From positions 806,001 to 870,000 of the forward strand of contig OZ242002.1 of the NCBI GenBank assembly GCA_965204665.1: a stretch of 64,000 nt of DNA. Reading direction: 5' to 3'. Every line of letters begins with the position of its first letter. The stretch's first letter is position 1. This document shows, piece by piece, positions 1 to 8,721 of the stretch. Made by a program: the position numbers and the translations under genes. This stretch comes from Nemesobacter sp965204665 (GTDB taxonomy: Bacteria; Desulfobacterota_D; UBA1144; Nemesobacterales; Nemesobacteraceae). The notes beneath the pieces were generated by a model. That model was not told the origin of the DNA. It saw nothing but the letters and a program-made list of their open reading frames with translations, and did no database searches.

Positions 1-841
1 TCCAGAAGTTGGATGCGGAGAATCTCGGGAAAAATACCGCCGTGGCGCCCGCGGCCATGGCGCTGAACAGACACATGACCTGGGCGTTCGCATGACCGAG
101 CGACAGTACGCTCATAAGAACATCGTCTCTCCTTATACCCTGCTGCTGAAGGTAGGAACGAACCGTCATGACTACGCCTCCATGGTCTCTTGCGACTCCC
201 TTGGGCATACCGGTGGTGCCCGAAGTGAACATGCATCTCTCCATGTCGGATACGGAAACCTCGACACCGGTGTTGGAATCGGAGTATTTATCGAATTCGG
301 AAAAAGGAAGTGATTTTATACCGCCGAGTTCCGCCGGAGGGTTATCCACGGTTACGAAAATCACCTCCAGCTGTTTCAGACTGTCGGCTATTTCCTCTAT
401 AAACGGCACGCTTCCCTCGTCTATCACAAGAACCCTCATATCGGAGTAATTGATCACGTAGGCGAGTCTCTCTCCTCTTTCATCTTTGTTTATCGGAACC
501 TGAACAGCACCGCACTTGTGCACGGCGATGATCGACACGACATACTCCGAACAGTTGAGCATGTACATGCCGACTTTATCTCCCTTCTTTATACCGCAGC
601 CGTCTATAAGACCGTTGGCCACCCTGTTGGACCAGGCGTTGGTCTCTCCGTATGTATAACTCTCGACGACGGTTCCGTCCCTGTCACCGACTTTGAACAT
701 CGATTTGTCGGGAAACACCTCGGCGCCTTTTTCAAGGTTCTTCGTTATCGGTTCCCATTGGGAAGTATCCGTGAAATTACCGAAGGGAAGGTCACCGTCT
801 CCCAGATAGGCGCTGTCCCTAGGTTTGAATAATAGTTGCAT
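1..841 (-). CDS. AMP-dependent acyl-CoA synthetase/ligase, partial (N-terminal 280 residues)
   Basis: Adenylate-forming enzyme expected to activate a carboxylic acid with ATP and load it onto CoA. The gene starts at an ATG at 841, eight bases after a GAGGAGG ribosome site, and runs off the left edge, so only the N-terminal part is present. The reading includes the phosphate-loop motif TSGTTGMPKG and a following segment ending SLGHANAQVMCLF. It is clearly paralogous to the complete ligase at 1935-3653: both DNA and protein align along the whole visible length, including the RFSASNFW block near the edge. Substrate is unknown; crotonobetaine/carnitine-CoA ligase-like enzymes are the closest type I recognise. 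The C-terminal lysine motif is outside the window. Confidence 0.88.
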   Translation of the reverse strand, partial: MQLLFKPRDSAYLGDGDLPFGNFTDTSQWEPITKNLEKGAEVFPDKSMFKVGDRDGTVVESYTYGETNAWSNRVANGLIDGCGIKKGDKVGMYMLNCSEYVVSIIAVHKCGAVQVPINKDERGERLAYVINYSDMRVLVIDEGSVPFIEEIADSLKQLEVIFVTVDNPPAELGGIKSLPFSEFDKYSDSNTGVEVSVSDMERCMFTSGTTGMPKGVARDHGGVVMTVRSYLQQQGIRRDDVLMSVLSLGHANAQVMCLFSAMAAGATAVFFPRFSASNFW

Positions 842-983
842 TTACTGTAGCCTCCTCATGCTTTCTATACCTCTTAGGAAATCAATCGGGCTAATTATAG
901 GATAATAAGGGCTCTTTTGCAAACCTTATTCCCAGAATTCCGCGCGCACCCGGTAAATATCGCATGCGAGCTCCGTCAAGACC

Positions 984-1946
984 ATGATCGCTCAAACAGC
1001 AATTTTCACCCTGTCGCTCGTGCTTCTCTGGAAAGGAGGAAATCTTCTCGTAAAAGGCGCTTCAGGCATGGCTTCGTCCACAGGCATGGGTTCTTTTCTG
1101 GCGGGATTCACCCTGGTCGCCCTGGGGACGTCTTTCCCCGAATTTCTGGTGTGTTTTATGGCTGCGATAAAGGATTCCGGCGATATAGCGGTCGGGAATA
1201 TGGTCGGAAGCAATATAGCGAACATAGGAATCATCCTGGGTGCCGCGGCGGTCATAAGTCCCATATTCATCAGCAGGTCAGCCTGGTACGAACAGAAATT
1301 TCCGCTTGCATTCCTGCTGATGACAACTGTTGCCGTCTGTGTGTTCTGCTATACCGGGTTTTCTCTCGGAAGCAAGGAAGGCCTGGTCGTTTTTTCCGCT
1401 CTTGCCGCATTTTTGATTTTCAAGTTCAGAGAATCGGCTGAAAAAACGGAAAAAAGCGAGCCGATGCCGCGACAAGGGACTCTCGGACTTGTTTTCTGCT
1501 TGATCCTTGGTTCCGCGCTTCTCGCTTTAAGCGCCTATTTCCTTGTGGACGCGGCGGTGATGATAGCCGAGGGACTTGGAATAAGTGAACTTTTTATAGG
1601 AATTACGGCAGTCGCTCTTGGCACTTCGCTTCCCGAACTCGCCGCTGCGCTCGCCGCCGCCTGGAAAAAAGAACAGGACATAGTGATGGGGAATATAATA
1701 GGAAGCAACTTTTTCAATCTCAGTTTTCTGGGTCTTGTGGCTCTGGTCAGACCGATAAAGGTACAGCAGAAAATGTTCTCCCTCTCCGACGGGTTTGAAT
1801 TCGGTTTTTTGATTCTTTCAACAGTTGTGCTCGTGGGTCTGATAATAAGAGCGCGCAACGGAAAAAAAATAGGAAGACGGCAGGGAGCAGTTCTTCTCGC
1901 CATCTATACCGCTTTTCTTTACTTCGCCGTGAAATCATTTTCTTGA
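984..1946 (+). CDS. Calcium/sodium antiporter of the CaCA family (YrbG type)
   Basis: Inner-membrane cation exchanger that moves Ca2+ (or a related ion) against Na+ or H+. The 320-residue protein is mostly hydrophobic with about ten membrane segments arranged as two inverted halves. Each half carries the family's alpha-repeat: ALGTSFPE (about 46-53) followed by GNMVGSN (71-77), then ALGTSLPE (211-218) followed by GNIIGSN (236-242). A charged loop near 150-165 separates the halves. It is transcribed divergently from the left ligase and its last 12 bases overlap the 3' end of the ligase at 1935-3653. No good ribosome site precedes the ATG at 984. Confidence 0.93.
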   Translation: MIAQTAIFTLSLVLLWKGGNLLVKGASGMASSTGMGSFLAGFTLVALGTSFPEFLVCFMAAIKDSGDIAVGNMVGSNIANIGIILGAAAVISPIFISRSAWYEQKFPLAFLLMTTVAVCVFCYTGFSLGSKEGLVVFSALAAFLIFKFRESAEKTEKSEPMPRQGTLGLVFCLILGSALLALSAYFLVDAAVMIAEGLGISELFIGITAVALGTSLPELAAALAAAWKKEQDIVMGNIIGSNFFNLSFLGLVALVRPIKVQQKMFSLSDGFEFGFLILSTVVLVGLIIRARNGKKIGRRQGAVLLAIYTAFLYFAVKSFS

Positions 1947-3653
1947 CCGGAGACGCAGGCCGCTTCTGCTCCTGTCCCATGTGGAACCGGATATTTTCCT
2001 GAGTTCTGAAACCGCTGTTTTCTGCGAGGCGGTAAGCGGGAACTCTTCGTACACCTCGACAAATCTGGGCACCATAGCCACCGTTACCTTCTCGGCCATC
2101 CATCGGCAGAAAGACGCATGATCAAAATCCTCACCCTCTTTGAGCCTGATGTTAAGTTTTATCTCGTCATCCGAGACATCGGGAAGCCTTACGCCGACAG
2201 CCACCGCTTCCGCTACAGAAGGATACTGTCCCGCAACATCAGCCACGGCCACAGGGTCCACATTCTCCCCTGAAACCCGTATCCTGCTGTAACGACCCAT
2301 AAAATAGTAACGCCCGTCGGTTCCCACGGCGAATAAATCATCGGAATTAAAAAAACCCCGATCGTCAAAAGCGTTTCTCGTTCTGAGTTCATCTTTGAAA
2401 TACTCATCAAGCGTGGTGTGCGGTACAAGGGGTTTTATGAAAAGGAGACCTTTTTCATCTTCAGCAGGAGCTGACGAGGCATCTACATCCCAGCGCTTAT
2501 CTATTGTCGCATCGGTATTAACCGGATCTCTCAATTCAAGATGATAACCTTCCACGGGAAAGCCGCAGGACCCCGGGTCTTCATCCTCGGGATCTTTCCA
2601 AAGCACCATCCCCATCTCCGTCGAACCGTATCCCTCCACTATTTTCGTGTTGAATCTTTTCTCGAATTCGCGAAGTTTTTTCGGAGCAGGACCCGAGAGC
2701 ATCATTCTTACGCCGTGTTTTCCGTCCCACTCCGAAACAGGAGAGGACCATATGTACTCAGGTACGGCGCCCAGCATGTTGGCGCCGGTGGCCCCGCAGC
2801 CTGCGGCCCATTTCCAGAAGTTGGATGCGGAGAATCTGGGAAAGAAAACTGAAGTGCCCCCGACTGCGATCGACACGAAAAGGCACATGACCTGGGCGTT
2901 CGCGTGACCGAGAGAAAGAACCGTCATCAGAACATCTTCGCTCCTGAGTCCCTGCCGCTGAATAAAAGAACGTACCGTCATTATGACCCCTCCGTGATCG
3001 CGGATAACCCCTTTGGGCATACCCGTAGTACCGGAAGTGAACATGCATCTCTCTTTGTCGGCAATCGTGACATCAACTTCCAAGTTATATGGAGACCGGT
3101 TATCGAAAACCGAGAAAGGAAGAATTCTTGTTTTCCCCCAATCACCGGAATCTTCTTGCGATACCAGGAAAATCACTTCCAGATTCTCAAGACTGTCGGC
3201 TATTTCTCTCACGTAAGGAATACTCTGCCTGTCCGCCACCAGCACGCGCATCTCCGAGTAGTTTATTACATAAGCAAGCCTCTCGCCTTTTTCATCTTTG
3301 TTCACGGGAACCTGCACGGCTCCCGCCTTATGAGCGGCCAGAATCGATATCACGTACTCCGAACAGTTGAGCATGTACATACCGACCTTGTCTCCCTTCT
3401 TTATACCGAAGTCACTCACAAGACCGTTTGCCACTCTGTTGGCCCAGGCATTGGTTTCTTCATAGGTATAACTTCGCACAATGTTCCCGTCAGCATCTCC
3501 CATTCTGAACATCGTTTTCCCGGGGTAGTTCGAAGCTCCGGCCTCAAGATATCTGGTTATCGGAAGCCATTTGTCCGTATCATCGAACGGTCCGTTAGGC
3601 AGGGTTCCCCTCCCTATATATTTTCCGTCTCTTGCGCGTGAGGTGAGTTTCAT
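1935..3653 (-). CDS. AMP-dependent acyl-CoA synthetase/ligase
   Basis: Complete 572-residue member of the adenylate-forming superfamily. Visible core motifs are TSGTTGMPKG (206-215, ATP phosphate loop), YGSTEMG (342-348, adenine binding), a GRYSRIRVSGENVDP hinge block (453-467) and a C-terminal lysine within TASQKTAV (about 545) where the adenylation-step lysine is expected. The ATG at 3653 follows AAGGGAAG. The protein resembles crotonobetaine/carnitine-type CoA ligases, but the substrate cannot be read from sequence. A close paralog lies at the left edge of the window, so this is a local duplication with the antiporter between the copies. The 283 bases upstream, to trpG, hold no gene that I can see. 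Confidence 0.92.
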   Translation of the reverse strand: MKLTSRARDGKYIGRGTLPNGPFDDTDKWLPITRYLEAGASNYPGKTMFRMGDADGNIVRSYTYEETNAWANRVANGLVSDFGIKKGDKVGMYMLNCSEYVISILAAHKAGAVQVPVNKDEKGERLAYVINYSEMRVLVADRQSIPYVREIADSLENLEVIFLVSQEDSGDWGKTRILPFSVFDNRSPYNLEVDVTIADKERCMFTSGTTGMPKGVIRDHGGVIMTVRSFIQRQGLRSEDVLMTVLSLGHANAQVMCLFVSIAVGGTSVFFPRFSASNFWKWAAGCGATGANMLGAVPEYIWSSPVSEWDGKHGVRMMLSGPAPKKLREFEKRFNTKIVEGYGSTEMGMVLWKDPEDEDPGSCGFPVEGYHLELRDPVNTDATIDKRWDVDASSAPAEDEKGLLFIKPLVPHTTLDEYFKDELRTRNAFDDRGFFNSDDLFAVGTDGRYYFMGRYSRIRVSGENVDPVAVADVAGQYPSVAEAVAVGVRLPDVSDDEIKLNIRLKEGEDFDHASFCRWMAEKVTVAMVPRFVEVYEEFPLTASQKTAVSELRKISGSTWDRSRSGLRLRSRK

Positions 3654-3936
3654 CGTTCTTCCCTTGGATCGAGTGTCCGGTTTCCGTGCCGCAAACCAGC
3701 CGCCCGTGTCGAATTATGCTACCTGATTTTGAGATATTTACGCCTGCACATTTCGTTGTCGGAACTGCGTGCCGCTAAAACCGGCGGTTCGCTGCAGCAG
3801 TGTCCTTTGTATTACTCCGGCCATGGAGTCAGCACCAAACGCGTCCGGTATCGCCCGCCGTACCGGCTCGGTAGAACGACCCTGCGCCGCATGCAATGTC
3901 TTTCGCTTCAATCAGACCCGAGAAATACGAAAACAC

Positions 3937-4527
3937 TCAGACATAACATTCGATGAAATTTTTGAGAAGGTCCTTCCCGCACTCGGTAAGAATAGATTCG
4001 GGGTGGAACTGCACTCCCTCGAGCGGGAGATGCTTATGTCTTATGCCCATTATTTCACCCTCTAGAGTCCATGCGGAAACCTCGAACTGTTCGGGAAGGG
4101 ACTCCCTTTCCACCAGAAGCGAATGATATCTTGTGGCCTCAAAAGGGTTCGGAAGACCTGCGAAAGTTGTTTTTCCGTCGTGCAGTATGGGAGAAGTCTT
4201 TCCGTGAAGCAACCGCGCCGCGCGTACAATGTTCGCCCCGTAGGCGTAACCCAGTGCCTGATGGCCGAGACAAACTCCAAGAATGGGGGTTTTTTCCGCG
4301 TATCTCTTTATCACGGGAACCGAAATCCCCGCCTCTTTGGGAGTACAGGGCCCGGGGGAAACCACTATCACGTCAGGCTCAAGCGCATCAGCGAAATCAA
4401 AATCAAGCTGGTCGTTTCTCCTTACCTCGACTCTGTGACCAAGTTCTCCCAGATAATGAACCAGGTTATAGGTAAAGGAGTCGTAGTTGTCGATCATGAG
4501 AATTGTCCTGCTTTTCACTTGATTCAT
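3937..4527 (-). CDS. trpG: Anthranilate synthase glutamine amidotransferase subunit
   Basis: Class I glutamine amidotransferase of 196 residues that supplies ammonia to TrpE for anthranilate synthesis. It may also serve PabB, because no separate pabA is seen beside pabB at 42-43 kb. The nucleophile Cys86 sits in GVCLGHQ, and the catalytic His175 and Glu177 in GVQFHPES; the oxyanion segment SPGPCTP is at 57-63. The ATG overlaps the trpE stop codon by four bases (ATGA), so the two are translationally coupled and the subunits are probably made in equal amounts. Confidence 0.95.
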   Translation of the reverse strand: MNQVKSRTILMIDNYDSFTYNLVHYLGELGHRVEVRRNDQLDFDFADALEPDVIVVSPGPCTPKEAGISVPVIKRYAEKTPILGVCLGHQALGYAYGANIVRAARLLHGKTSPILHDGKTTFAGLPNPFEATRYHSLLVERESLPEQFEVSAWTLEGEIMGIRHKHLPLEGVQFHPESILTECGKDLLKNFIECYV

Positions 4528-6008
4528 CGCAGACTCCTCTCAGCGAGTTCTACGGACTTTACAAGAGCCTTTACTTTATTCACGGTTTCCTGGTACTCGG
4601 TTTCAGGGTTCGAATCAGCCACTATTCCGGCGCCCGCCTGTATGTATATTTTTCCGTTTTTTATCACAAACGTCCTTATAGTTATGCAGCTGTCCATATT
4701 CCCGGAAAAACCGAAATAGCAGACACACCCGCCGTAAGCACCTCTGGACGCAGGCTCGGTTTCCTCTATTATCTCCATAGCCCTCACCTTGGGCGCCCCT
4801 GAAAGCGTGCCTGCCGGGAATGTGGCTTTTATGACGTCGAACGAGTCTTTACCGTCTGAAAGCAGTCCCGTAACGTTCGATACTATGTGCATAACGTGGG
4901 AATATTTCTCGATAACCATAAACTCATCAACACTCACCGAACCCGGCTCGGACACTCTTCCGAGGTCGTTACGCGCAAGGTCGACGAGCATTATATGTTC
5001 CGCTCTTTCCTTCGGGTCCGCTATCAGTTCCCGAGCAAAGCTTTCATCTTCGGAAACGGTCTTTCCCCGCGGCCTGGTTCCTGCTATAGGGCGACTTGCG
5101 ATTCTGCTGCCCTCCACCCTGACCATAACTTCAGGAGAAGAACCGGCAAGTATCTCATCTCCCATTTTCAGATAGAACATATAGGGAGAAGGGTTGAGTA
5201 TACGAAGAGTCCTGTACAGATTAAACGGGTCTGTTCGGAGGTCGGTTTTCCATCTCTGTGAAATAACCGCCTGTATTATATCCCCTGACTTTATATATTC
5301 CTTTGTTCTGACTACCGCCTCTTTGAACTGTTCGGGTTTAAAATTCGATTCAAGAGCGGAACCTCCGTCAGAATCGGAAAAACCGCAGTCCGGCACCACA
5401 GCGACCGGTTCTCCCAGTTTCTGTTTCAGAGCATGTATTTTCGCAACTGATTTCTGATACTCGTCGAACGCATCGTCCGGGTCCGGGATATGCACGTTTG
5501 AAATTATCTTTATCTTGTTTGTGACATTGTCGAAGGCGAGTACAGTATCCATCACCATATAGATGGAATCCCATAGACGCAACTCGTCAGGCGAACTTTC
5601 CGGAATGTTTTCAATAAATCTCACGATGTCGTAACTGAAATAGCCGACAGCTCCTCCGTAAAATCTCGGAAGTTGGTCTTCAGGAACCGGATGATAAAGG
5701 GAAAGCATATCTCGAAGGGCCGCAATCGGGTCTCCTTCGATGGTTTCGGTTTCCCTTCCCGTACGTATTATCTCTATGTTTTTACCCTTGGAACGAAACA
5801 CAACCGAAGGGTTTGTTCCGAGAAAACTGTAGCGTGCCCATTTATCTCCACCCTCAACACTCTCCAGCAAAAAGCAGTAGCCGGGAGCGTCTATCTTGCG
5901 GAAAACGGAAATCGGTGTGTCGCAATCGGCCAGGACCTCTTCCCATACGGGGATGAGGTTGCCATGTTCAAGTTTTTTGAGGAACTCTTCGTAGGAGGGG
6001 GAAATCAT
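4524..6008 (-). CDS. trpE: Anthranilate synthase component I
   Basis: Converts chorismate plus ammonia to anthranilate, the first committed step of tryptophan synthesis. The protein has the N-terminal feedback segment beginning LLESVEGG, and the chorismate-binding domain with SRPIAGTRPRG, DPKERAEH, LVDLARNDLGR and FPAGTLSGAPK. I chose the ATG at 6008 (494 residues). A reading from a TTG at 6089 would start upstream of the best promoter (6017-6044) and has no family-like sequence. With this ATG the transcript would begin almost at the start codon. The 3' end overlaps trpG by four bases. PabB at 41989-43251 is the folate-pathway homolog. Confidence 0.94.
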   Translation of the reverse strand: MISPSYEEFLKKLEHGNLIPVWEEVLADCDTPISVFRKIDAPGYCFLLESVEGGDKWARYSFLGTNPSVVFRSKGKNIEIIRTGRETETIEGDPIAALRDMLSLYHPVPEDQLPRFYGGAVGYFSYDIVRFIENIPESSPDELRLWDSIYMVMDTVLAFDNVTNKIKIISNVHIPDPDDAFDEYQKSVAKIHALKQKLGEPVAVVPDCGFSDSDGGSALESNFKPEQFKEAVVRTKEYIKSGDIIQAVISQRWKTDLRTDPFNLYRTLRILNPSPYMFYLKMGDEILAGSSPEVMVRVEGSRIASRPIAGTRPRGKTVSEDESFARELIADPKERAEHIMLVDLARNDLGRVSEPGSVSVDEFMVIEKYSHVMHIVSNVTGLLSDGKDSFDVIKATFPAGTLSGAPKVRAMEIIEETEPASRGAYGGCVCYFGFSGNMDSCITIRTFVIKNGKIYIQAGAGIVADSNPETEYQETVNKVKALVKSVELAERSLR

Positions 6009-6016
6009 CAGTTGGA

Positions 6017-6044
6017 ATGATAAAAGCCGAAAATCTAAAGTCAA
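6017..6044 (-). promoter_or_regulatory. Sigma-70-type promoter of trpE, leaderless arrangement
   Basis: On the minus strand TTGACT (6039-6044) and TATCAT (6017-6022) are separated by 16 bases. Only eight bases lie between the -10 box and the trpE ATG at 6008, so transcription would start at or next to the start codon. No Shine-Dalgarno sequence precedes that ATG, which agrees with a leaderless message. The transcription start is inferred. Confidence 0.55.
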
Positions 6045-6131
6045 GCGCGAAAGATTTTCCACCGGCAAATAAAGGTTCTCTCGAACCAACAGCGGCGGAC
6101 TTAAGATGAACGGGCGAGGTAAAACGGATGT

Positions 6132-6515
6132 CTAATGATGCGAGAGGTGGGCTTTCCCGTTTTCATCAAACCGTACTTTAGTTTCGGTTCCAGGCATGCC
6201 GCGAGTGTCTATTCCTATAACAATACTCCCGTCGGGAAGTGTTACGATTTTTGCCTCAACAACATCCGCAGCAGGGTCTTTCTCGTCAGAAGGTCCCGTA
6301 TCGGTTGAATGCTGATCTGCATCCAAGCCCAGATTCTGCCACTGTTCACGCGTGAGAATCTCCCCGGTATCGGGGTCCACATATGCTTCCAATTCAGCAC
6401 CTTGAGAAGACTTCCCTGCAGGAGAACTCGTGGAAATTTCCGCAGACTTGCCGGATGCCGAAACAAAGGCCAGGAAAAATATGACAATAATTGAAATCGG
6501 CATCAGCAATCTCAT
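6132..6515 (-). CDS. Small exported protein of unknown function
   Basis: I do not recognise a defined family. From the ATG at 6515 the product has 127 residues: a clear signal peptide (hydrophobic core LLMPISIIVIFFLAFVSAS), then a Ser/Thr-rich, polar chain with the phrase YVDPDTGEILTREQW and a C-terminal part ending in KAHLSHH. A TTG at 6545 could extend it by ten residues. The DPDTGE phrase occurs in several short periplasmic proteins, but that is a weak hint. A TATCAT box lies eight bases upstream of the ATG, again suggesting a nearly leaderless message. It is encoded just upstream of trpE in the same direction, with no obvious functional link. Confidence 0.6.
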   Translation of the reverse strand: MRLLMPISIIVIFFLAFVSASGKSAEISTSSPAGKSSQGAELEAYVDPDTGEILTREQWQNLGLDADQHSTDTGPSDEKDPAADVVEAKIVTLPDGSIVIGIDTRGMPGTETKVRFDENGKAHLSHH

Positions 6516-6635
6516 ATATACGGATGATATCTGAAAATTCTGCAAAAAACAAATTCCGCGAAGAAAAATATCTGCCGAAACAGACTCTTTTATAAATGTT
6601 TGCCGACATTATACTTAAAGCCGAGCCGAAAAATC

Positions 6636-6640
6636 GGAGG
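6636..6640 (+). promoter_or_regulatory. Shine-Dalgarno GGAGG that fixes a non-AUG start
   Basis: GGAGG lies eight bases before a CTG at 6649 and eleven before an ATT at 6652. In this reading frame there is a stop at 6616, and no ATG, GTG or TTG between it and the conserved phosphohexomutase N-terminus (IFREYDIRG). The ribosome site therefore points to CTG or ATT initiation. Confidence 0.6.
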
Positions 6641-6648
6641 TCGCGAAA

Positions 6649-8010
6649 CTGATTCCCGACAAATCAATATTTAGAGAGTACGATATAAGGGGCGTTGCCG
6701 GAGAGAGTCTGACAGAAGAAGTGGTGGAGAAAGTCGGCAGGGCATACGGAACCATGATAGTCGAACGGGGCGGCGGAGAGGTTGTCGTAGGATACGACTG
6801 CAGGAAGTCTTCAACGGCGATGCGCGATGCTCTATGCGCAGGCATAGTGTCAACCGGAGTTGATGTTTTTGACGTCGGTATGGTGACGACCCCTATGATT
6901 TACTTTTCGACTTTTACTACCGGAGTCGACGGAGGAGTGATGGTTACGGCCAGTCATAATCCCTCGGAGTACAACGGGCTCAAGATGAGCGTCGGCAGCG
7001 ACTCTCTTTTTGGTAACGACATACAGAAAATAAGGAAATCGGTGGAGAGGGGATGCTTTGCGAAAGGCAGTGGGGAAATACGTCATGGAAAGATAACAGA
7101 ACAATACCTTGATTTTCTCGCGCGCAACCTGGAGATAGAGCCCGGTCTTCAGATTGCGGTGGACGGCGGAAACGGAACCGCAGGCGTCGCGTGTACGCAG
7201 GCACTGAAACGCTTCGGCTGTAAGGTTCATGAACTTTACATGGAACCGGACGGAAGTTTTCCCAATCATCACCCGGACCCTACGGTTGAAGAGAACCTCA
7301 CGGACATAAAAAATACAGTATCTGAAGCCGGTCTTGACGCAGGACTTGCGTTTGATGGAGACGCTGACAGGATAGGGGTTATAGACGAACTTGGAAAATC
7401 TCTCAGCGGGGACATGTTGCTTCTGGTCTACTCGCTTGACCTGCTCAACTCCAACCCCGGAGTCACTATTATAGGAGATGTCAAATGTTCCGGAATTCTT
7501 TTTGAAAAAATACGACAAGCCGGTGGAAATCCGATTATGTGGAAAACCGGTCACTCCGTAATCAAGGACAAGATGAAGAAGGAAAACGCGGCGCTGGGAG
7601 GAGAGATGAGTGGACATATGTTCTTCAAACACAGATTCTTCGGATATGACGATGCTCTCTATGCGGGGCTGCGGTTTCTCGAAATTCTCTCGAAAACAGG
7701 CAAGAAAGCTTCAGAACTGCTCTCCGATATACCCCGAACCTACGCTACTCCGGAAATAAGAGTCGACTGCCCCGATGAGATTAAATTTCGGGTGGTGGAG
7801 ACCGTTAAAAACAAACTAAAGAATACCAGCACTGTAATTGACATAGACGGAGTCAGGGTTGAGTATCCTGACGGATGGGGACTTCTCAGAGCATCGAACA
7901 CCCAGCCGGCTCTTGTGCTGCGTTTCGAGGCTCATACAGAATCAAGACTCGTAGAGATAAGGAAAACAGTGGAAGGAATGTTAGGAGACGCTATAAGCAA
8001 AACATCTTAA
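6649..8010 (+). CDS. Phosphomannomutase/phosphoglucomutase
   Basis: Interconverts hexose 1- and 6-phosphates for polysaccharide and nucleotide-sugar synthesis. About 453 residues in the standard four domains: N-terminal IFREYDIRG, phosphoserine loop TASHNPSEYNG (catalytic Ser near 102), metal loop DGDADR (about 236-241), sugar loop GEMSGH, and C-terminal phosphate-binding RASNTQP. Reading from the first conventional start (GTG at 6721) would remove the conserved IFREYDIRG segment. The real start is most likely CTG 6649 (or ATT 6652) behind GGAGG. It is transcribed divergently from the small exported protein. Whether mannose or glucose phosphates are preferred cannot be told. Confidence 0.93.
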   Translation: MIPDKSIFREYDIRGVAGESLTEEVVEKVGRAYGTMIVERGGGEVVVGYDCRKSSTAMRDALCAGIVSTGVDVFDVGMVTTPMIYFSTFTTGVDGGVMVTASHNPSEYNGLKMSVGSDSLFGNDIQKIRKSVERGCFAKGSGEIRHGKITEQYLDFLARNLEIEPGLQIAVDGGNGTAGVACTQALKRFGCKVHELYMEPDGSFPNHHPDPTVEENLTDIKNTVSEAGLDAGLAFDGDADRIGVIDELGKSLSGDMLLLVYSLDLLNSNPGVTIIGDVKCSGILFEKIRQAGGNPIMWKTGHSVIKDKMKKENAALGGEMSGHMFFKHRFFGYDDALYAGLRFLEILSKTGKKASELLSDIPRTYATPEIRVDCPDEIKFRVVETVKNKLKNTSTVIDIDGVRVEYPDGWGLLRASNTQPALVLRFEAHTESRLVEIRKTVEGMLGDAISKTS

Positions 8011-8220
8011 GGTCACTTACAGAAAGATATTTCCCAAACCACGAGCATATTAGCCATGGTTGACTGTTTCAGCGGGTGTTGAGGCAGTCTGACGGTCGGA
8101 TTTTTGTACCGGTCGTAACGCCCGCGTCCTTCGGCGGCTCCTGCATGTATCAATCCCGAGGTTGGGTATTTGCACCCACTGAATTTAACCTGATTACAGT
8201 GCAGTCAAAAACATCGTCCG

Positions 8221-8628
8221 CTAAGAGCATTCCCTTACAGGAATGAATTTATAGGAATTGATGTCTTCCCCATCAGGCGATTTCTTTATCACGCCAACCG
8301 TAACTGCCATCTCTTCACCAAACTCAAGAGACTCCGGGTGTTGCGTCTCCACCTGCGCCATTACTCTCACCCCTTCGGGAAAATCCACCAGAGCGAGAAC
8401 ATAGGGAACCTTGAACTCGGGCATACTTCTTCTTACAACCGTAAAGGAGTGCAAAATACCCGTGGGACTCAGAAACTTCTCTTCCACATCATCTGAAAAA
8501 CTCTCCGGGTCTGCAAGATATTTGGGGAAAGTCCAATTGTCGGACTCTCTGCAGTAACCTGCCACCAGCCTTGTTCTGCCTTCGTCATCTGTTGAAAACA
8601 AATCTTGTCTGAAAATATTTTCACTCAT
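8221..8628 (-). CDS. DUF35 OB-fold protein, zinc ribbon degenerate
   Basis: 135-residue protein of the DUF35/OB-fold type, a family that partners thiolases and acyl-CoA enzymes. The OB part is clear: GILHSFTVVRRSMPEFKVPY, then ALVDFPEGVRVMAQ. In the family an N-terminal rubredoxin-like zinc ribbon with two Cys pairs is usual. Here only one cysteine remains in that region (GYCRESDNWTFP), so zinc binding is probably lost. No thiolase gene is adjacent. It converges with the phosphohexomutase; the 210 bases between them hold no gene. Role inferred: acyl-CoA binding or scaffolding. Confidence 0.75.
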   Translation of the reverse strand: MSENIFRQDLFSTDDEGRTRLVAGYCRESDNWTFPKYLADPESFSDDVEEKFLSPTGILHSFTVVRRSMPEFKVPYVLALVDFPEGVRVMAQVETQHPESLEFGEEMAVTVGVIKKSPDGEDINSYKFIPVRECS

Positions 8629-8721
8629 TCGAACCTGTCTCCTTAAACAATCGTTCAGCGTGGGCGAAAATTATATACAACCGAAAACAGTTTTCAATTT
8701 GAGAGCCGTCTTTCAGCAAAA

